Shown here: in pieces, positions 23,525-36,321 of the stretch | Position numbering within the stretch: position 1 is the stretch's first letter | How the letters are laid out: each line of letters opens with the position of its first letter | Assembly (NCBI RefSeq): GCF_016097555.1 | Contig: NC_054712.1 | Coordinates: 46,713,071 to 46,777,070, forward strand | Source: Gigantopelta aegis | Lineage: Eukaryota > Mollusca > Gastropoda > Neomphalida > Peltospiridae | Reading direction: 5' to 3' | DNA length: 64,000 nt | Notes under the pieces: model-generated | Databases searched by the model: none | Seen by the model: the letters and a program-made list of their open reading frames with translations, nothing else | What the model was told of the DNA's origin: nothing | Made by a program: the position numbers and the translations under genes

Positions 23525-26500
23525 ATGGCGTCTGCTCCCCGTGACAGTATAGCCTGTGGAATATGCATGGACAGATTCCGTGATCCGAGAAGCCTTCTGT
23601 GTGGCCATTCCTTCTGTCACCAATGTCTGGAGGACCACGTCTTCAGCACAGTCACCTGGTGCTGTTTCCGCTGCCCCATCTGCAGAAAAGCCAATTACTT
23701 CGACAACACCAAGTCCCTGGCTGAACAGTTTGGCCTCAACTACTCCCTCATACAGATCAGTGAGCGGATCACGCAACAGCAGATGGGTGAGTCTCACAAA
23801 GAATGATAGAAAAACATATCTATACAGTGCCGAGTAATGGGCGGCAGGGTGCAATATTACAGCAATGAAATTTTTAAAAAAACATTTAGTTGTAAAGTGC
23901 TCGGTTTTAACTTTGTCTTTTTGGAAAGGATCCTATACCAATATTACTGTGATCCTTCTGTTTTTGCTGCCCCCCATGTTATTTCAGGCTTGATAGTTCA
24001 AGTTTGTTTCAATAACACAACTAGAGCATATTGCTTTATTGATTGGAAGGAAGAAGGAAATGATTTATTTAACGATGCACTCAACACATTTCATTTACCG
24101 TTATATGGCGTCGGACACATGGTTAAAAACCACAGAGGTATTGAGGGAGAAAACTCGTTGTCGCCACTTCATGGGCTACTCTTTTTCGATTAGCAGCAAG
24201 GGATCTTTTATATGCACCATCCCATAGACAGGATAGCACATATCACAGCCTTTGATGTACCAGTTGTGGTGCACTGGCTGGAGCAAGAAACAGCCCAACA
24301 GACCGACCGCTCATCAAGCGAGCGCTTTACCACTGGGCTATGTCTCGCCCCTCTTATTGATTGGATGCCAAACATTTGGTAATTATGACATATTTTCTTG
24401 GAGAGGAAACCTGCTATACATGTATTAGTAGCAATGGATCTTTTATATGCACCAATCCACAAACAGGATAACACATACCATGGCCTTTGATATTCCAGTC
24501 ATGATGCACCGACTGGAACTGGGAAATAGTCCAGTGGGCCCACCAATGGGGATTGATCTGAGACTGACCATGCATCAGGCAAGTGCTTGACCACTGGGCT
24601 ACATCCTGCCTGTACCTAGTAGGAGGCAGGGGGGCAAAATTACAAAAACTATTCATTTTAGTTTAAAAGTGCCTTTTTGTCATTCAGGAAAAGATCCCAT
24701 CCCAGTACTATTTCTTTTTTTAGTGTTTTCTTATTCTTCTTGTTTTGCTGCCCAACCTTGTACCCATAGTAATTTCAGGCTAGATAATTGATGTTAAAGG
24801 GACATTCCTGAGTTTGCTGCAATTTTAAAGATGTTATCGACTAACAGAGACTTTTTAATGATTGTAATTACATATCAAATGTATTTTTCGGCATAAAATA
24901 TTAGTTGCTGTATATTAAACATGTTTCTGATGGTTCTAATATTTGTAGTAGGTTAAATTTTACAAATATTAAGATGACCAGAAACACATTGAGTATACAG
25001 ACACTACTATTCTAAACAAGAAAATATATTTAATATGTAAGTTTAATCGTAGAAATATTTAATTAGTCGGAAACATCTTACAATGCAGCAAACTCAGGAA
25101 TGTCCCTTTAAAACATCTTACAATGCAGCAAACTCAGGAATGTCCCTTTAAAGTTTATTTTGTTTAATGACACTACCACGCTCTATATATGTGCACATTG
25201 TATTGTGGTCCTTAACCATATGTCTGACGCCACATAACTGTAAATTTAAAAAATGTGTTGAGTGCGTTGTTAAATAAAACATTTCTTCCTTCCTTCCAGT
25301 TGAAGTAAAATATTATTTGGTCTCGCTATCCTTTCATGTTTTTGATACTCTCAACAACTCGGGGGCGGGACATAGCTCAGTGGTACAGCACTTGGTTGAT
25401 GCACGATCGTTCTAGGATCGATTCCTTCTGTGGAACCATTGGGCTATTTCTCATTCCAGCCAGTGCTCCACAACTGGTGTAACAAAGGCTGTGGTATCTA
25501 CTATTCTGTCTGTGGGATGGTGCATATAAAAGATCCCTTGCTATTAATCTAAAAGAGTAGCCCATGAAGTGGCGACAGCAGGTTTCCTCTCTCAATATCT
25601 GTGTGGTCCTCAACCATAAGTTTGACGCCATATAACCGTAATAAAATATGTTGAGTGTGTCATTAAATAAAACACTTCTTTCATTTTCTTTCTCAACAGC
25701 TCCTGTGGTGACCGGTTCAAGCAACGTCGTTGTAGCAGGAGGTAACATCGTTGACAGCAAAGTCAATATCACCATCACCAACGTTTACGGAATAGGTATG
25801 GTAATAAATTTGAAGTGAGGTCTATGTTTATAGAACAAATTGAAACACATTTTTCAAATAAAACCCAGAAACTTTGGTTCATTCTTTTGTGTCCTTTACA
25901 GCTGACTTCTCTTAGTTTGTAACACATGTACTGTCAAAGAAAGAAAGACATGTTTTATTTAACGACACACTCAATACATTTTATTTATGGTTATATGGTG
26001 TCAGACATATGGTTAAGGACCATACAGATATTGAGAGAGGAAACCCGCTGTCCCCACTTCATGGGCTACTTTTTTTTATTAGCAGCAAAGGATCTTTTAT
26101 ATGCACCATCCCAGACAGGATAGTACATACCACGGCCTTTGTTACACCAGTTGTGGAGCACTGGCTGGATGTACTGTCATGGTAATCAGCATTTCAGATT
26201 ATCTAAAAATATCTTTGATGTGCGGTCGGTTTGGGATTGATTCCCGTCAGTGGGACCATTGCACAAATTTCTCGCTTCAACCAGTGCACCACGACTGGTA
26301 CATCAAAGGCCATGGTATGTACTACCCTGTCTATGGGATGGTGCATATAAAAGATGTCTTGCTGCTAATCGAAAAGAGCAGCCCATGAAGTGGCGACAGT
26401 GGGTTTCCTCCCTCAATATCTGTGTGGTCCTTAACCATATGTCCGACGCCATATAACCGTAAATAAAATTTGTTGAATGTGTCATTAAATAAAACATTTC

Positions 26501-29500
26501 CTTCCTTCAGATTATCTTTTACTTTATGTTTTTAAAAAATCCAAATAAGGTTAAAGCACTCGCCTCGGCCATCTGTTCTGGATAGTTAAAAGTTAAAGTT
26601 TGTTTTGTTTAACGACATCACTAGAGCACATTGATTTATTAATCATCACTATTGATTGTCAAACATTTGGTAATTCTGACATATAGTATTAGAGAGGAAA
26701 CACTATATTTTTTCATTAGTAGCAAGGCTAAGGGGATCTTTTATATGCACCATACCACAGACAAGATAGCACATACCATGACCGTTGATATACCAGTCGT
26801 GGTGTACTGGCTGGAACAGGAAATACTGTCCTGGATAGAGGTTAATGCCTGACATTTACCAGGGCCTCTAAATTATGGTAGCCCCACTCACATGGCTAGT
26901 GATATTCAATGTTGGGCTAGTAAATAACTACTATTGCCATGCCAGACGGCTAGTGAAAAAAAGAAGTTAAGTGTTTTTTGTAAATATGAATATCCTGACC
27001 CCACCCCAACCCCCAAAGTTAGTATTTTTAAGCTCTATCTCCCTCTTTAGGTGACATAGTATCTGATTATTACTATTATTTAGTAAAATTGTATTAACTT
27101 ATAGTGAATTTTTAATCATGGCTAGTAAATGTATTAAATCACTGATCCCATGGCTAGTTGATTTTTTTTAAATTCTACAAGCCCTGCATTTTCCCATTTA
27201 AAGGTTAACTTCTTATTAACTTCCCATTTATAGGTTAACTTTATATGATAACGTAAAGTTAAAACCAGTCCCAAAAAAAAGCTTCTCCAAGTTGTATGTC
27301 TTCATTTCCAATAAAGGCCATTTCAAAGTTATAATTTTTTTTATAGAAAATTGCTTTTTGGCTAAAAAAACCCAAAACAAACCATGAGTTATCTTCCTTG
27401 AAGAGAGACCAAAAAAGATCAAGAATGACATAAAATAAAGTTTGTTTTGTTTAAAGACTCCACTAGAGCACATTGATTTATTAAATCATTGGCTGTTGAA
27501 TGTCAAACATTAGTTAATTTCAAATGTTAGGTAATTTTGACATATAGTCAAACCCACTACATTTTTCCATTAGTAGCAAGGAATTTTGTATATATACACC
27601 ATCCCACAGACAGGATAACACATACCACAGCCTTTGATACACCACTGGCTGGAACAAGAAATAGCCCAACTATGCATCAGGTGGGCTACATCCAACTATA
27701 AGAATCCTTGTTTTTGAATAAATTTTGTCATGTCATAGGTACAGGTATGTTGTAATATGCTGTGGTACTTGGGTAAAAGCAAAAACAGGAATTATTTTTA
27801 CTAGTTATGAGGAATACAAAGTATATAGTGAAATAGATTTATGCTCTGTGGTACTTACATAAAAGCAAAAACTGGAATTATTTTTAGTACTTTTTACTAG
27901 TTATGAGGAATAGAAAGTATACAGTAAAATAGATTTAAACCATATAACTCGTAGAACTTAATCATTTTATTATAAAGTTAACCTTAAACAATGGACAGGT
28001 AGAATAATTCAAACAGTTAATCATTGGTTAGAATCTTATATTATTCAGTCGATTAATTAAAGATTTTTTATTATTTACACAGACACACCCAAAGCAAAGC
28101 TGAAAAAGTCCCTGGATCAACTGGAAACATCGTTCCAGTCCATGGAGGTGAAACTTCAGTACCAGCGTCAACAAGAGTTAGTGAATCTCGACCTCAACGT
28201 GTCGCAGATTAAACATGACATCGATGCCAGTGCTGAGAAACTGATAGAACTCTACAAAGCCTCAGACAGTGATCATAAGAATGTTGAGAAGTTTACAGAG
28301 GAAATCTGTGGTGGTCGGGAATCTCAACATATCCAGTTATCTAAACTACACGAGACTGCCAGAACTAAAATAGACGAACAGTTTAATGAGGAAAGAATGG
28401 TGTTAGTTGAACCAAGACAATTGTTACAGGATAATTTGTTGGTTAAAAATTCGTTAACAGACTTAGAAATTGAAAAGAACACAGAAAGAATTGATAATGC
28501 TAACAAAATATTAACAGATTATTTGGCTCAAAATCAGACAAAACCCACACAAACAAGAATCACATTTACAAAATCTGCATGCGAAGGAGATGCAATTTGT
28601 CCAAATATTGGTATACTTTCTTGGACAGACGGACGGACCGAGATGAAAGGAGAGACCATTTGTCCAGATATTGGTATACTTTGTCTGACAGACGGACAGA
28701 CAGATATGGAGATGAAACAAGACACGGAAGACAGACAGGAAACTGGACATAAAAACCAGGAAAGTGTCTATTTAAAACTTCTGAAGGTCATCAACACCAG
28801 ATATGATCCTAATACAACCGAACTTACTCCCCTTCTGACTTCAATCGATGTAATAGTCGTATACGAATCATTAAAAGTACTAGTAGCTGATTGCAGGAAC
28901 TTGTGTATTAAATGCTACAATTATGACGACGGCATGCTGTATTGTTCTTATAAGACAAGTGATGCGCCACGTGGTCTAGCGAAACTACAGGACTGTCGAG
29001 TGGTCGTAACATTACCACATGAGCGACAGATTGTTTTTTTCACTGTTACTGATGTCATCACAGTAACCAATACTCTGAATATGGAGAAGGGATATTTCAA
29101 CATAACCCAGTTACACGACTCCCATCTGGCAGCCACTGTATGGTTGTCGAAACCTGGCTGTGTCGATATCCTTGACCTCAAGGGTCACGTGATGCGTTCC
29201 ATATCGAACCTGACCGCTAAACCTTGGTATGTCACAGTGTTGGGTATTAACCTGTTCGTCGTGTCGGGTGTGAACACTGTGACGTGCATGACATCATCTG
29301 GTGACATCAACTGGGTGACATCTCCCAACACCAAACCGAGGTTTGCGTGGGGTATAGCGTGTGACAGATCGGGCTTTGTGTATGTGGTGGATCGCGACAG
29401 CAATACCGTTATTCAGCTGTCCCCTAGTGGCGAGTATTTGTGCGATGTTCTCACTGGACATGACAAGATATCGGTCCCGAGGGCTCTGTGTTTTAACAGG

Positions 29501-29563
29501 GACTTGCTGTACATGACTCAGGATAACGGAGAAATAAAAATATTTATAGCAAAACAGAATTAG
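23525..29563 (+). CDS. RING / coiled-coil / NHL-like propeller protein, TRIM-like (copy B)
   Basis: Three exons: 23525-23786, 25700-25795, 28083-29563, phases matching, 612 aa. RING residues are as in copy A (Cys11, 14, 26, His28, Cys31, 34, 50, 53), with eight substitutions in the 87-residue exon 1. Then come a 32-residue beta-rich linker, a coiled coil (about 121-270), two 21-residue repeats (about 288-331) and a complete-looking C-terminal propeller (about 345-612) with NHL-like blades such as RSGFVYVVDRDSNTV. Length suits a six-bladed NHL domain (about 270 aa). The order RING, coiled coil, NHL matches invertebrate TRIM2/3/32/56-like E3 ligases lacking B-boxes, which often act in signalling or innate immunity; substrate unknown. 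A SINE (25361-25690) is inserted at the intron 1 acceptor: the working acceptor is the duplicated target copy at 25698-25699, and its pyrimidine tract comes from the SINE tail. Likely a functional duplicate of copy A. Confidence 0.87.
24047..24353 (-). mobile_element. SINE type 1 nested in type 2 (copy B)
   Basis: Orthologous by duplication to 4706-5020, with the same TTATTGATTGG flanks inside a type 2 SINE (to about 24617). Confidence 0.85.
24798..25107. mobile_element. TTAA-target MITE in intron 1 of copy B
   Basis: Same subfamily as 1266-1642 (CCTGAGTTTGCTGCA ends), flanked by TTAA at 24794-24797 and 25108-25111. The last 40 bp or so is repeated in tandem immediately after (to about 25151). 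Confidence 0.85.
25361..25690 (+). mobile_element. SINE type 1 at the intron 1 splice acceptor of copy B
   Basis: Flanked by a 12-bp duplication TCTCAACA(A/G)CTC (25349-25360 and 25691-25702), which is the acceptor of exon 2. The upstream copy reads CAA instead of CAG. Copy A has one uninterrupted TCTCAACAGCTC. The SINE tail CTTCTTTCATTTTCTT supplies the pyrimidine tract. Confidence 0.9.
25700..25795 (+). other. Small beta-rich exon 2 of the copy B RING gene
   Basis: A 96-bp exon, same phase and position as the copy A exon. It differs by Phe-Ile to Val-Val and loss of one Ser codon, so hydrophobicity and frame are kept. Its acceptor lies in a SINE target-site duplication. Confidence 0.72.
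25936..26170 (-). mobile_element. SINE type 1, partial, intron 2 of copy B
   Basis: Begins AAAGAAAGACATGTTTTATT and stops in the CACTGGCTGG part; head missing. Confidence 0.75.
26222..26508 (+). mobile_element. SINE type 1, intron 2 of copy B
   Basis: Head partly lost (starts GTGCGGTCGGTTTGGG), body and tail AATAAAACATTTCCTTCC present. It faces the preceding minus-strand SINE. Confidence 0.75.
27437..27700 (-). mobile_element. SINE type 2, intron 2 of copy B
   Basis: Counterpart of 7863-8165 with a deletion near its head. Confidence 0.7.
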
Positions 29564-29680
29564 GGCCATATGAAGCCTAAAACAAATAGGAGTATGTTGA
29601 TACAAAAAAAAAAAACCACCAATTATCGGGTCACAGTAATATAGAATATTTCTATCCAGATCAAATTTTTTTCGACTATT

Positions 29681-29686
29681 AATAAA
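29681..29686 (+). terminator. Poly(A) signal of copy B RING gene
   Basis: AATAAA about 118 bp past the stop at 29563, conserved with copy A and followed by G/T-rich sequence. Confidence 0.6.
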
Positions 29687-30851
29687 AAAACAACAGCTTT
29701 TGAGTTGGATTGGGTTGGTATTTTTTTTTTTTGGGGGGGGGGGGGGGGGGGGCAACTAATTTTCTGTCCCTTTCCTGCTAGTTACTCACTTGAGAATTTC
29801 AGGTGATCTTGAAGAAATCACAAATGTCTTCATGTGAATCTGTCTAAAATGATTGAGAATCTATCAATACCATTCGTCACAACAGTCATGCATATTTAAA
29901 GGAAGGAAGACAGTGTTTTATTTAACGATGCACTCAACACATTTTATTTAGTTATATGGCATCAGACATATGGTTAAGAACCCCATAAATATTGAGAGGA
30001 AACCCGCTGTCGCCACTTCATGGGCTACTCTTTTCGATTAGCAGCAAGGGATCTTTTATATGCACCATCCCAAAGACAGGATAGTACATACCACGGCCTT
30101 TGTTACACCAGTTGTGGAGCACTGTTTGGAAACGAGACCATATTTAAAGGTGCATTCTCAACGTTGCAGGTGTTTTATTTGTGATAAACAAATTACAAAG
30201 TGATCAATCTCCTATATAATCTTTGTATAATTAACTCAAGAATATCATCATGTCAAGGGGGGGGACGGAACTCGGTGGTAAAGCACTCCATTGATGCACA
30301 GTCAGTTTAGGATTGATCCCCGTCTGTGGCCCCATTGGGCTGTTTCTAGTTCCAGCCAGCGAGAAATAGCCCAATGTGCCCACCGATGGGGATCGATCCC
30401 AAAACAGCTGCGCATCAAGTGAGCACTTTACCACTGGGCTACATTCCGCCCCATATCTAAACAATGAGATCTAACACAGTTCGATGGATGCACAACATGA
30501 AAATGTGTTCCGCAATCATAACACAATCTTTATTACCATCAACAAACTACATGTACACCGTTTACAGTGACAGATAGTCATTTTCATGTAATGAAATATT
30601 TACTTAAATATCTTCCATGATCTTTTTTTAATTGAAAATAAATTCTTATACATACACATGTAACTGTTAAGAATTAAAAATATATTATTATTATTATTCA
30701 GTTCAAAATATACAGAGAAATATAACCAGTGTGACACGTGTGTCATAATGATTTCATGTGCACAACGAATGATGTCATACACAAGCACACAAGCTCTTGT
30801 AATAATCTCTATATATACTGTAACAGAGCTGCATTCAGCCAGAGATGTTCA

Positions 30852-31041
30852 CAGTGGCAGATCCAGAAAATCCATTTGGGGGGGGGGTCCCAGTGACATG
30901 AGGTAGAATGCCAATAGAACTTTGGGGGAGGTTTGCAGGGGATCATAAAAAAAAATTAAAATTAATATATAATAAAATTATAACTATTGCAAAATTTACG
31001 GGGGGGGCGGGGGGGGCGGGCCCCCCTCTAGATCCTTCTCT
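30852..31041 (+). mobile_element. CAGTGGCGGATC-type MITE (copy B)
   Basis: Ends CAGTGGCAGATCCAGAAAA and CTAGATCCTTCTCTG. A truncated counterpart is in copy A from 12287 to about 12475. Confidence 0.65.
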
Positions 31042-31876
31042 GGTTCATTTGACTGGCTTATGTGCTTTAACTTAGACTGAATGACTACATCAGAAACCAA
31101 TCAAATAGTTTGAAAATGCGAGCATCATTCACTTTGCTGAATGCAAGGTACAGTTCAAGCTGGCATTTACCAACTGCGAATTGAATGTGAAGTTGGCGAG
31201 TTTAATCCATACCTGTGCCGTCACACTGTTATTCTAACTAGACATTTGTCAAGAATCTACAACTGTAAACAATGCAATTTAAACGTTTTGTGCATTCAGG
31301 TCAGGGGTTCGAACCCACAATGGACTGAACTTGTACAAATACAGTACTTTAGCACACACATCTGTATGATGGAATGAACATGTAATTGAAGCCTTATAAA
31401 ATGGATACTAATGATTATAATGTATTCAGATGAAATACAATGAACATTGTCGAATATCTAAATTGGAAATCAGATGGCTCCTTTAGCATGTGTATTATTA
31501 TTTCAAACCATCCACTGCCAAATCGTTCAGGTTAGATCCGAAAAGATCCTATCGATTTGGGTTATTAATTTTCAAAACATTCTGTCATTTTAACCTATTT
31601 TTTCATTAAAGATAAAAAATTTCGCAGTCACAATAAATGTTTTTAATAAATAATGGATTAAATTGGAGAATGCAATTGAAAGTTTGGGTCTATGAAAAAT
31701 AATCAACTCGCCACATTGTGGCTCGTAAATTATTTTTCACGATTCCACACTTCCTCATACATTCTCCACTACATATTGCATACCACCCTCAAGCTTTCCA
31801 TTTGTTTATTCTTGTTCAACATTTTTCATGTAATAAGACACCATGTGCCGAATTTATGAAGCCTGCTTTTTCTTGA

Positions 31877-32105
31877 ATGCAGGTGTTTTAAGCATTGTAA
31901 ATATATGCAGTTATGCAGTTACGCAGGTGTCCGACATTTTGAATGCAGGTGTTTTAAGCATTGTAAATATATGCAGTTACGCAGGTGTCCGACATCTTGA
32001 ATGCAGGTGTTTTAAACATTGTAAATATATGCAGTTACGCAGGTGTCCGACATCTTGAATGCAGGTGTTTTAAACATTGTAAATATATGCAGTTACACAG
32101 GTGTA
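31877..32105. repeat. About 58-62-bp tandem repeat, four units
   Basis: Unit starts GAATGCAGGTGTTTTAA and ends ACGCAGGTGTCCGACAT. Intergenic, downstream of copy B. Confidence 0.88.
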
Positions 32106-32250
32106 CGACAAAAACAGACTTCGTAAATCTGACCCAGTATATCTACAACACAGTTGTCGAAACATGTTTTAAACTATAGTTACAGTATTTCATAAATTAG
32201 TTGATCGCCATGGTAACAAAAATGCAGATTATACAAACATTCATAACAAC

Positions 32251-32424
32251 CAGTGGCGGATCCAGAAAACCCATTTAGGGTGGGCCCCAGTGACATGAGG
32301 TGGAATGCCAAATGAACATTCGGGGGAGGTTTGGAGGGGGATCGTAAAAAAAAAAATGAAAATTAATATAAAATAAAATTATAACCATTGCAAAATTTAG
32401 GGGGCCCCCCCTAGATCCACCTCT
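32251..32424 (+). mobile_element. CAGTGGCGGATC-type MITE
   Basis: 174 bp, CAGTGGCGGATCCAG to CTAGATCCACCTCT, with ACAAC-containing flanks on both sides; perhaps hAT-like. Confidence 0.68.
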
Positions 32425-32687
32425 AACAACAGTGTAATTATTTTTCACTTTCCCCAACACAGTTTAACAATGAAAGTTAAAAGTAAAACCGTGAGTACTA
32501 ATGACCCGAGAATAACAGGGTGCTCACTGATAATTTGGTCAAAACTGAGTGGTTGAGTGCATTATTATGAAGATGAAAGAACACTGTTCCATTGTTTTAC
32601 TAACCACAGAGTGAATAGGACTTTTACTCCATTATGAGTGTACAATGGATCAGAAAAATTTCAATCACATGTATCTCAGAAAGAGGT

Positions 32688-32945
32688 ACCGTCTCGGTGG
32701 TGTTGTGGTTAAGCCATCGGACATAAGGCTGGTAGGTACAGGGTTTGCAGCCTGGTACCAGCTCCCACCCAGAGCAAGTTTTAACGACTCGGTGGGTAGG
32801 TGTAAGACCACTACACCCTCTTCTCTCTCACTAACAACTAACTCACTATCCTGGACAGACAGCCGAGGTGTGTGCCCAGGACAGCGTGCTTGAATCTTAA
32901 TTAGATATAAGCATGAAAATAAGTTGAAATGAAATGAAATCTCAA
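32688..32945 (+). mobile_element. SINE type 4
   Basis: tRNA-like head (CCGTCTCGGTGGTGTTGTGG), a body unlike types 1-3, and a tail ending GAAATGAAATGAAAT. A minus-strand relative is at about 48940-49135 in a CLPTM1L intron. Confidence 0.65.
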
Positions 32946-32982
32946 AATGACATGTATTTCGGATAGATTTTATTTTTAGATC

Positions 32983-33022
<40 letters not shown>

Positions 33023-33373
33023 CCTACATACGCATGCACGCACACACACTCACTGTACATAGAACATTATATATAATAAAATAAATAATATGTGCAATCC
33101 TCAATTAAACATTAATGATTTACTACACTGTCTCATCATTTTAGCAGTTGGTCGGTCAGGTTTGAAATCTAAAATCCAACTCTTTTTTTTTTCTTCTTTT
33201 TTTTAAAGAAGAATTCGAAAATTATATCTACAAAAAGAAGCAAACTGACATTTTCTATGACTTGATTGGATTACAGAGAACAGTTTTTGTTTTTTAGGTA
33301 GGTCAAAGACTTGTTTTGTTTTAAGATTTTTAAGACATCATCATCTTTAAAAAGTCCAGTCACCATCATCATC

Positions 33374-33560
33374 CAGGGGCGGATCTAGGGGGGCATGGGG
33401 GCCTGGGCCCCCTAAATTTTGCAACAGTTATAATTTTATTATAAATTTATTTTCATTTTTTTTATGATTCCCTCCAAACCTCCCCCAAAGTTCCATTCAC
33501 ATTCCACCTCATATCATTGGGGCCCCCCTCCCTCAAATGGATTTTCTGGATCCACCACTG
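33374..33560 (-). mobile_element. CAGTGGCGGATC-type MITE, opposite orientation
   Basis: CAGGGGCGGATCTAG to GGATCCACCACTG, the same interior as 32251-32424 in reverse. Confidence 0.68.
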
Positions 33561-35232
33561 TCATCTTGAAAAAGGCCAACTCTTTTGTTTTGATTTTTTC
33601 AAATGGTTCCAGTCATTAAATTATTGTAGGCAGAGTAGTACAAACGGGTGACCTACTAAATGAGCCAAACAAATTGCAGTAATTGAAATATAACATTTCA
33701 TTTTTAGCTAAAACTATTTAAAATGTTTGCAAAATGATTTATGGTAGTTAGAATATACACTTCAAGTCGTGTACGACAGGGATCAAACGTAAGCATTTGT
33801 TACCCATGGCACTTTTGACAATTGTTTGAAAAGTGACTTATATGTGGATATATTTTAAATGTACAAAATGTTAAATACTGGCAGATAAAGTACTTCGTTC
33901 TTCGAAGTGATCTTAGTGCTAAGATCACCCTAAGTGCATATGGTAGCTTCACCGACGACAGTCATTTTCATTCAGCGGCACAAGAGTGCCATCAGTGATG
34001 CTCCCAACCTATGACAATTGTCATCGGTGCAAGTTGTCAAGTTTGAGACCTGGTATGATCATTAATGACACTGATATAGAATTTGTTATGTCATACATTG
34101 TTTAGTATTCTTTATAATTTAAATTAGTATTCTAATACAACTTTCATATAAGCCTTTTTTCCACTGGTTAATTTTCATGATAAATAGGACGGCAGATGTA
34201 CGCTGTCATGGGCAACCAGGATTTATCACGAAAATCCGACAGCTTGTCAAATATGCTGTCACTTAGCCTCATGTGTCGTGTTTTCGTTAGTATATTAATT
34301 CCACGTCTTACATTATATTAGACATCGGTATAAATAATTTTCAACAAAATTACTAACTTCAGATGAAAATTATATTATTGTTACTATTTTGTTATTATTT
34401 CGTGCCATTGTAACTTTTAACACTTCGTTAGCAGCAATGAACGTTCACCCACCCACCTCAAGTAAGGTCCGGTCACTGATTGATCACAGCAGTCACCAGC
34501 ATGTGTCTTGTGGTCTGCTTTTCTAGTTTGTGTTCTCAAAAGGGTACAAGCAGGTTCATCAAAAATAATTATATCACAATCTGAAGTACCTTATTTTTGT
34601 TTAGAACAAACTTTTTGTGACAATAAAATTGATAAAGAAGACAAGATGCAAATGACTTGATTTTTTAAATGCAATTTTAAACAACAGTAACTGCTTTAAA
34701 ATATTGCACAATTCTGAAGAAAAAAAACTTGCCCTTTAGTAAATGCATATTATTTTATGTATATATAAACTTTAAGTGAAAATATGTTAGCAAGTTATAA
34801 AAATTGTAGACCTACCCCAGCAACGTGGTTTTTGTACAAAATTAAACCAGGCAAATTCCTCGAAATAATTTAATATGAGGTTGAAACACCGCTCACAGAT
34901 GTAAAGTCCATCATATCCATGTCTTGCAACAGAAATTAAACCACCAATGAAAATATTTCTTTTAGTGTATCCAGTATTACAATAAATCATGTTCAAAAGA
35001 CAGACCACAGTGCTGATAAATTTTCCATTTGTTTCGCTCCTATGTCAGTGACTTCATGTGAGGAGAACGAAAAAAATATTACTTCATAATTTTACTTACT
35101 ACAAGCGTTTTCATTGAATATCGTAAGTAAGGAGAATAGATAATTAATTTTGTTTTATATTTATGGGATTTCTTTAATAAAAACACACTAAAATATCTTA
35201 CAGATACTCCTAATAGGTGTAGTATTAGAATA

Positions 35233-35380
35233 GGGATAATATCACTGTGTTTCGTTGTTAACTATAAGAATTTATCACAAAATATTTGGAATTAGGGACT
35301 CGACTTCATCTGGTCCCTAAATTCAAATTTTGTGATAAATCCTTTTAGTTAACAACGAAACATAGTGATATTATCCCCTA
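35233..35380. repeat. Near-perfect hairpin, about 65-bp arms
   Basis: Left arm GGGATAATATCACTGTGTTT, right arm end AAACATAGTGATATTATCCC, short loop. Intergenic. Confidence 0.85.
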
Positions 35381-35830
35381 AATATAAAATTTGTCAATCA
35401 TGCAACTGTCGATCTACATCAGGCCTCGACATGTTTGTGACAACACTGCACTACAGAGTGGTAGGCAGAACATTGGTCGTCTAGTTTCAAATAACACTGG
35501 AGATATTTGCTTAACCAGCTCTTTCTAATTTTAATACTAGCATCAAGAATTTACCTTAACAAATGGGTACCAACTGCTAAAATGGTGGGTAATTGAGGGG
35601 TGTATTTAGTTTTGTTTTTCTTTAAGAATTGCCCAATAATTATTATACAGAATGTAAAAGATTGCTTTTTGATTATTCAGAAAATTACTTTGATTTTGAG
35701 CCACCGAAACCGTTGTTCATTATCTGAAATAATATTAGTTATTCGACTTACATCATTTCAGTGTTTTCACTCTAGTCAAGGAAGGTGACTCAAAATGTTT
35801 TGTAATGTTTACAACAATGAAGAGGATTGA

Positions 35831-36155
35831 AGGAAGGAAATGTTTTATTTTAACAACACACTCAACACATTTTATTTACGGTTATATGGCGTCAGACATA
35901 TTGTTAAGGAACACACAGATATTGAGAGAGGAAACCCACTATTACCACTTCATGGGCTACTCTTTTCAATTAGCATCAAGGGATCTTTTATATGCAACAT
36001 CCCACAGACAGGATAGTACATACCACGGCCTTTGTTACGTCAGTTATGAAGCAGTGGCTGGAATGAGAAATAGCCCAATGGGTCCACCGACGGAGATCGA
36101 TCCTAGACTGACCGCGTATCGAGTGAGCGCTGTACCACTGAGCTCCATCCCGCCC
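35831..36155 (-). mobile_element. SINE type 1, near full length
   Basis: From GGAAGGAAATGTTTTATT to the complement of a GGGCGGGATGGAGCTCAGTG head. An imperfect duplication (ACAATGAAGAGGATT / ACAATGGAGAGATT) flanks it. It lies just beyond the 3' end of CLPTM1L. Confidence 0.82.
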
Positions 36156-36315
36156 CACAATGGAGAGATTCTCATGTTATATAGATGCATCAAGCACAAA
36201 CATTTTGTTTCTCAGAAATTAGCTGGGACAGTTTGTGCCACTTGAAATATAACTGGCAAGTGTAATAAATATGAGACAATAGTTTGTGAAGCACTGACAA
36301 TGTTTTAGTATTCTC

Positions 36316-36321
36316 TTTATT
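36316..36321 (-). terminator. CLPTM1L: Candidate poly(A) signal of CLPTM1L
   Basis: AATAAA on the minus strand about 800 bp after the stop codon. Nearer weak variants cannot be excluded, so the 3' UTR end is a guess. Confidence 0.4.

Larger units (their letters stand above)
22325..31000 (+). repeat. Segmental duplication, copy B
   Basis: Direct-orientation duplicate of 300-12440, separated by about 10 kb that contains the LTR element and other repeats. Confidence 0.88.
31042..36315. other. Intergenic region between copy B and CLPTM1L
   Basis: Holds the 31.9 kb tandem repeat, two inverted MITEs, a type 4 SINE, (TA)n at 32988-33018, a hairpin and a type 1 SINE. No convincing exon was seen; short open frames lack homology or splice context. 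Confidence 0.6.

Noticed and set aside
31141-31377. 78-aa open frame downstream of copy B
   Set aside because: No domain, no duplicate in copy A, ordinary length for chance.
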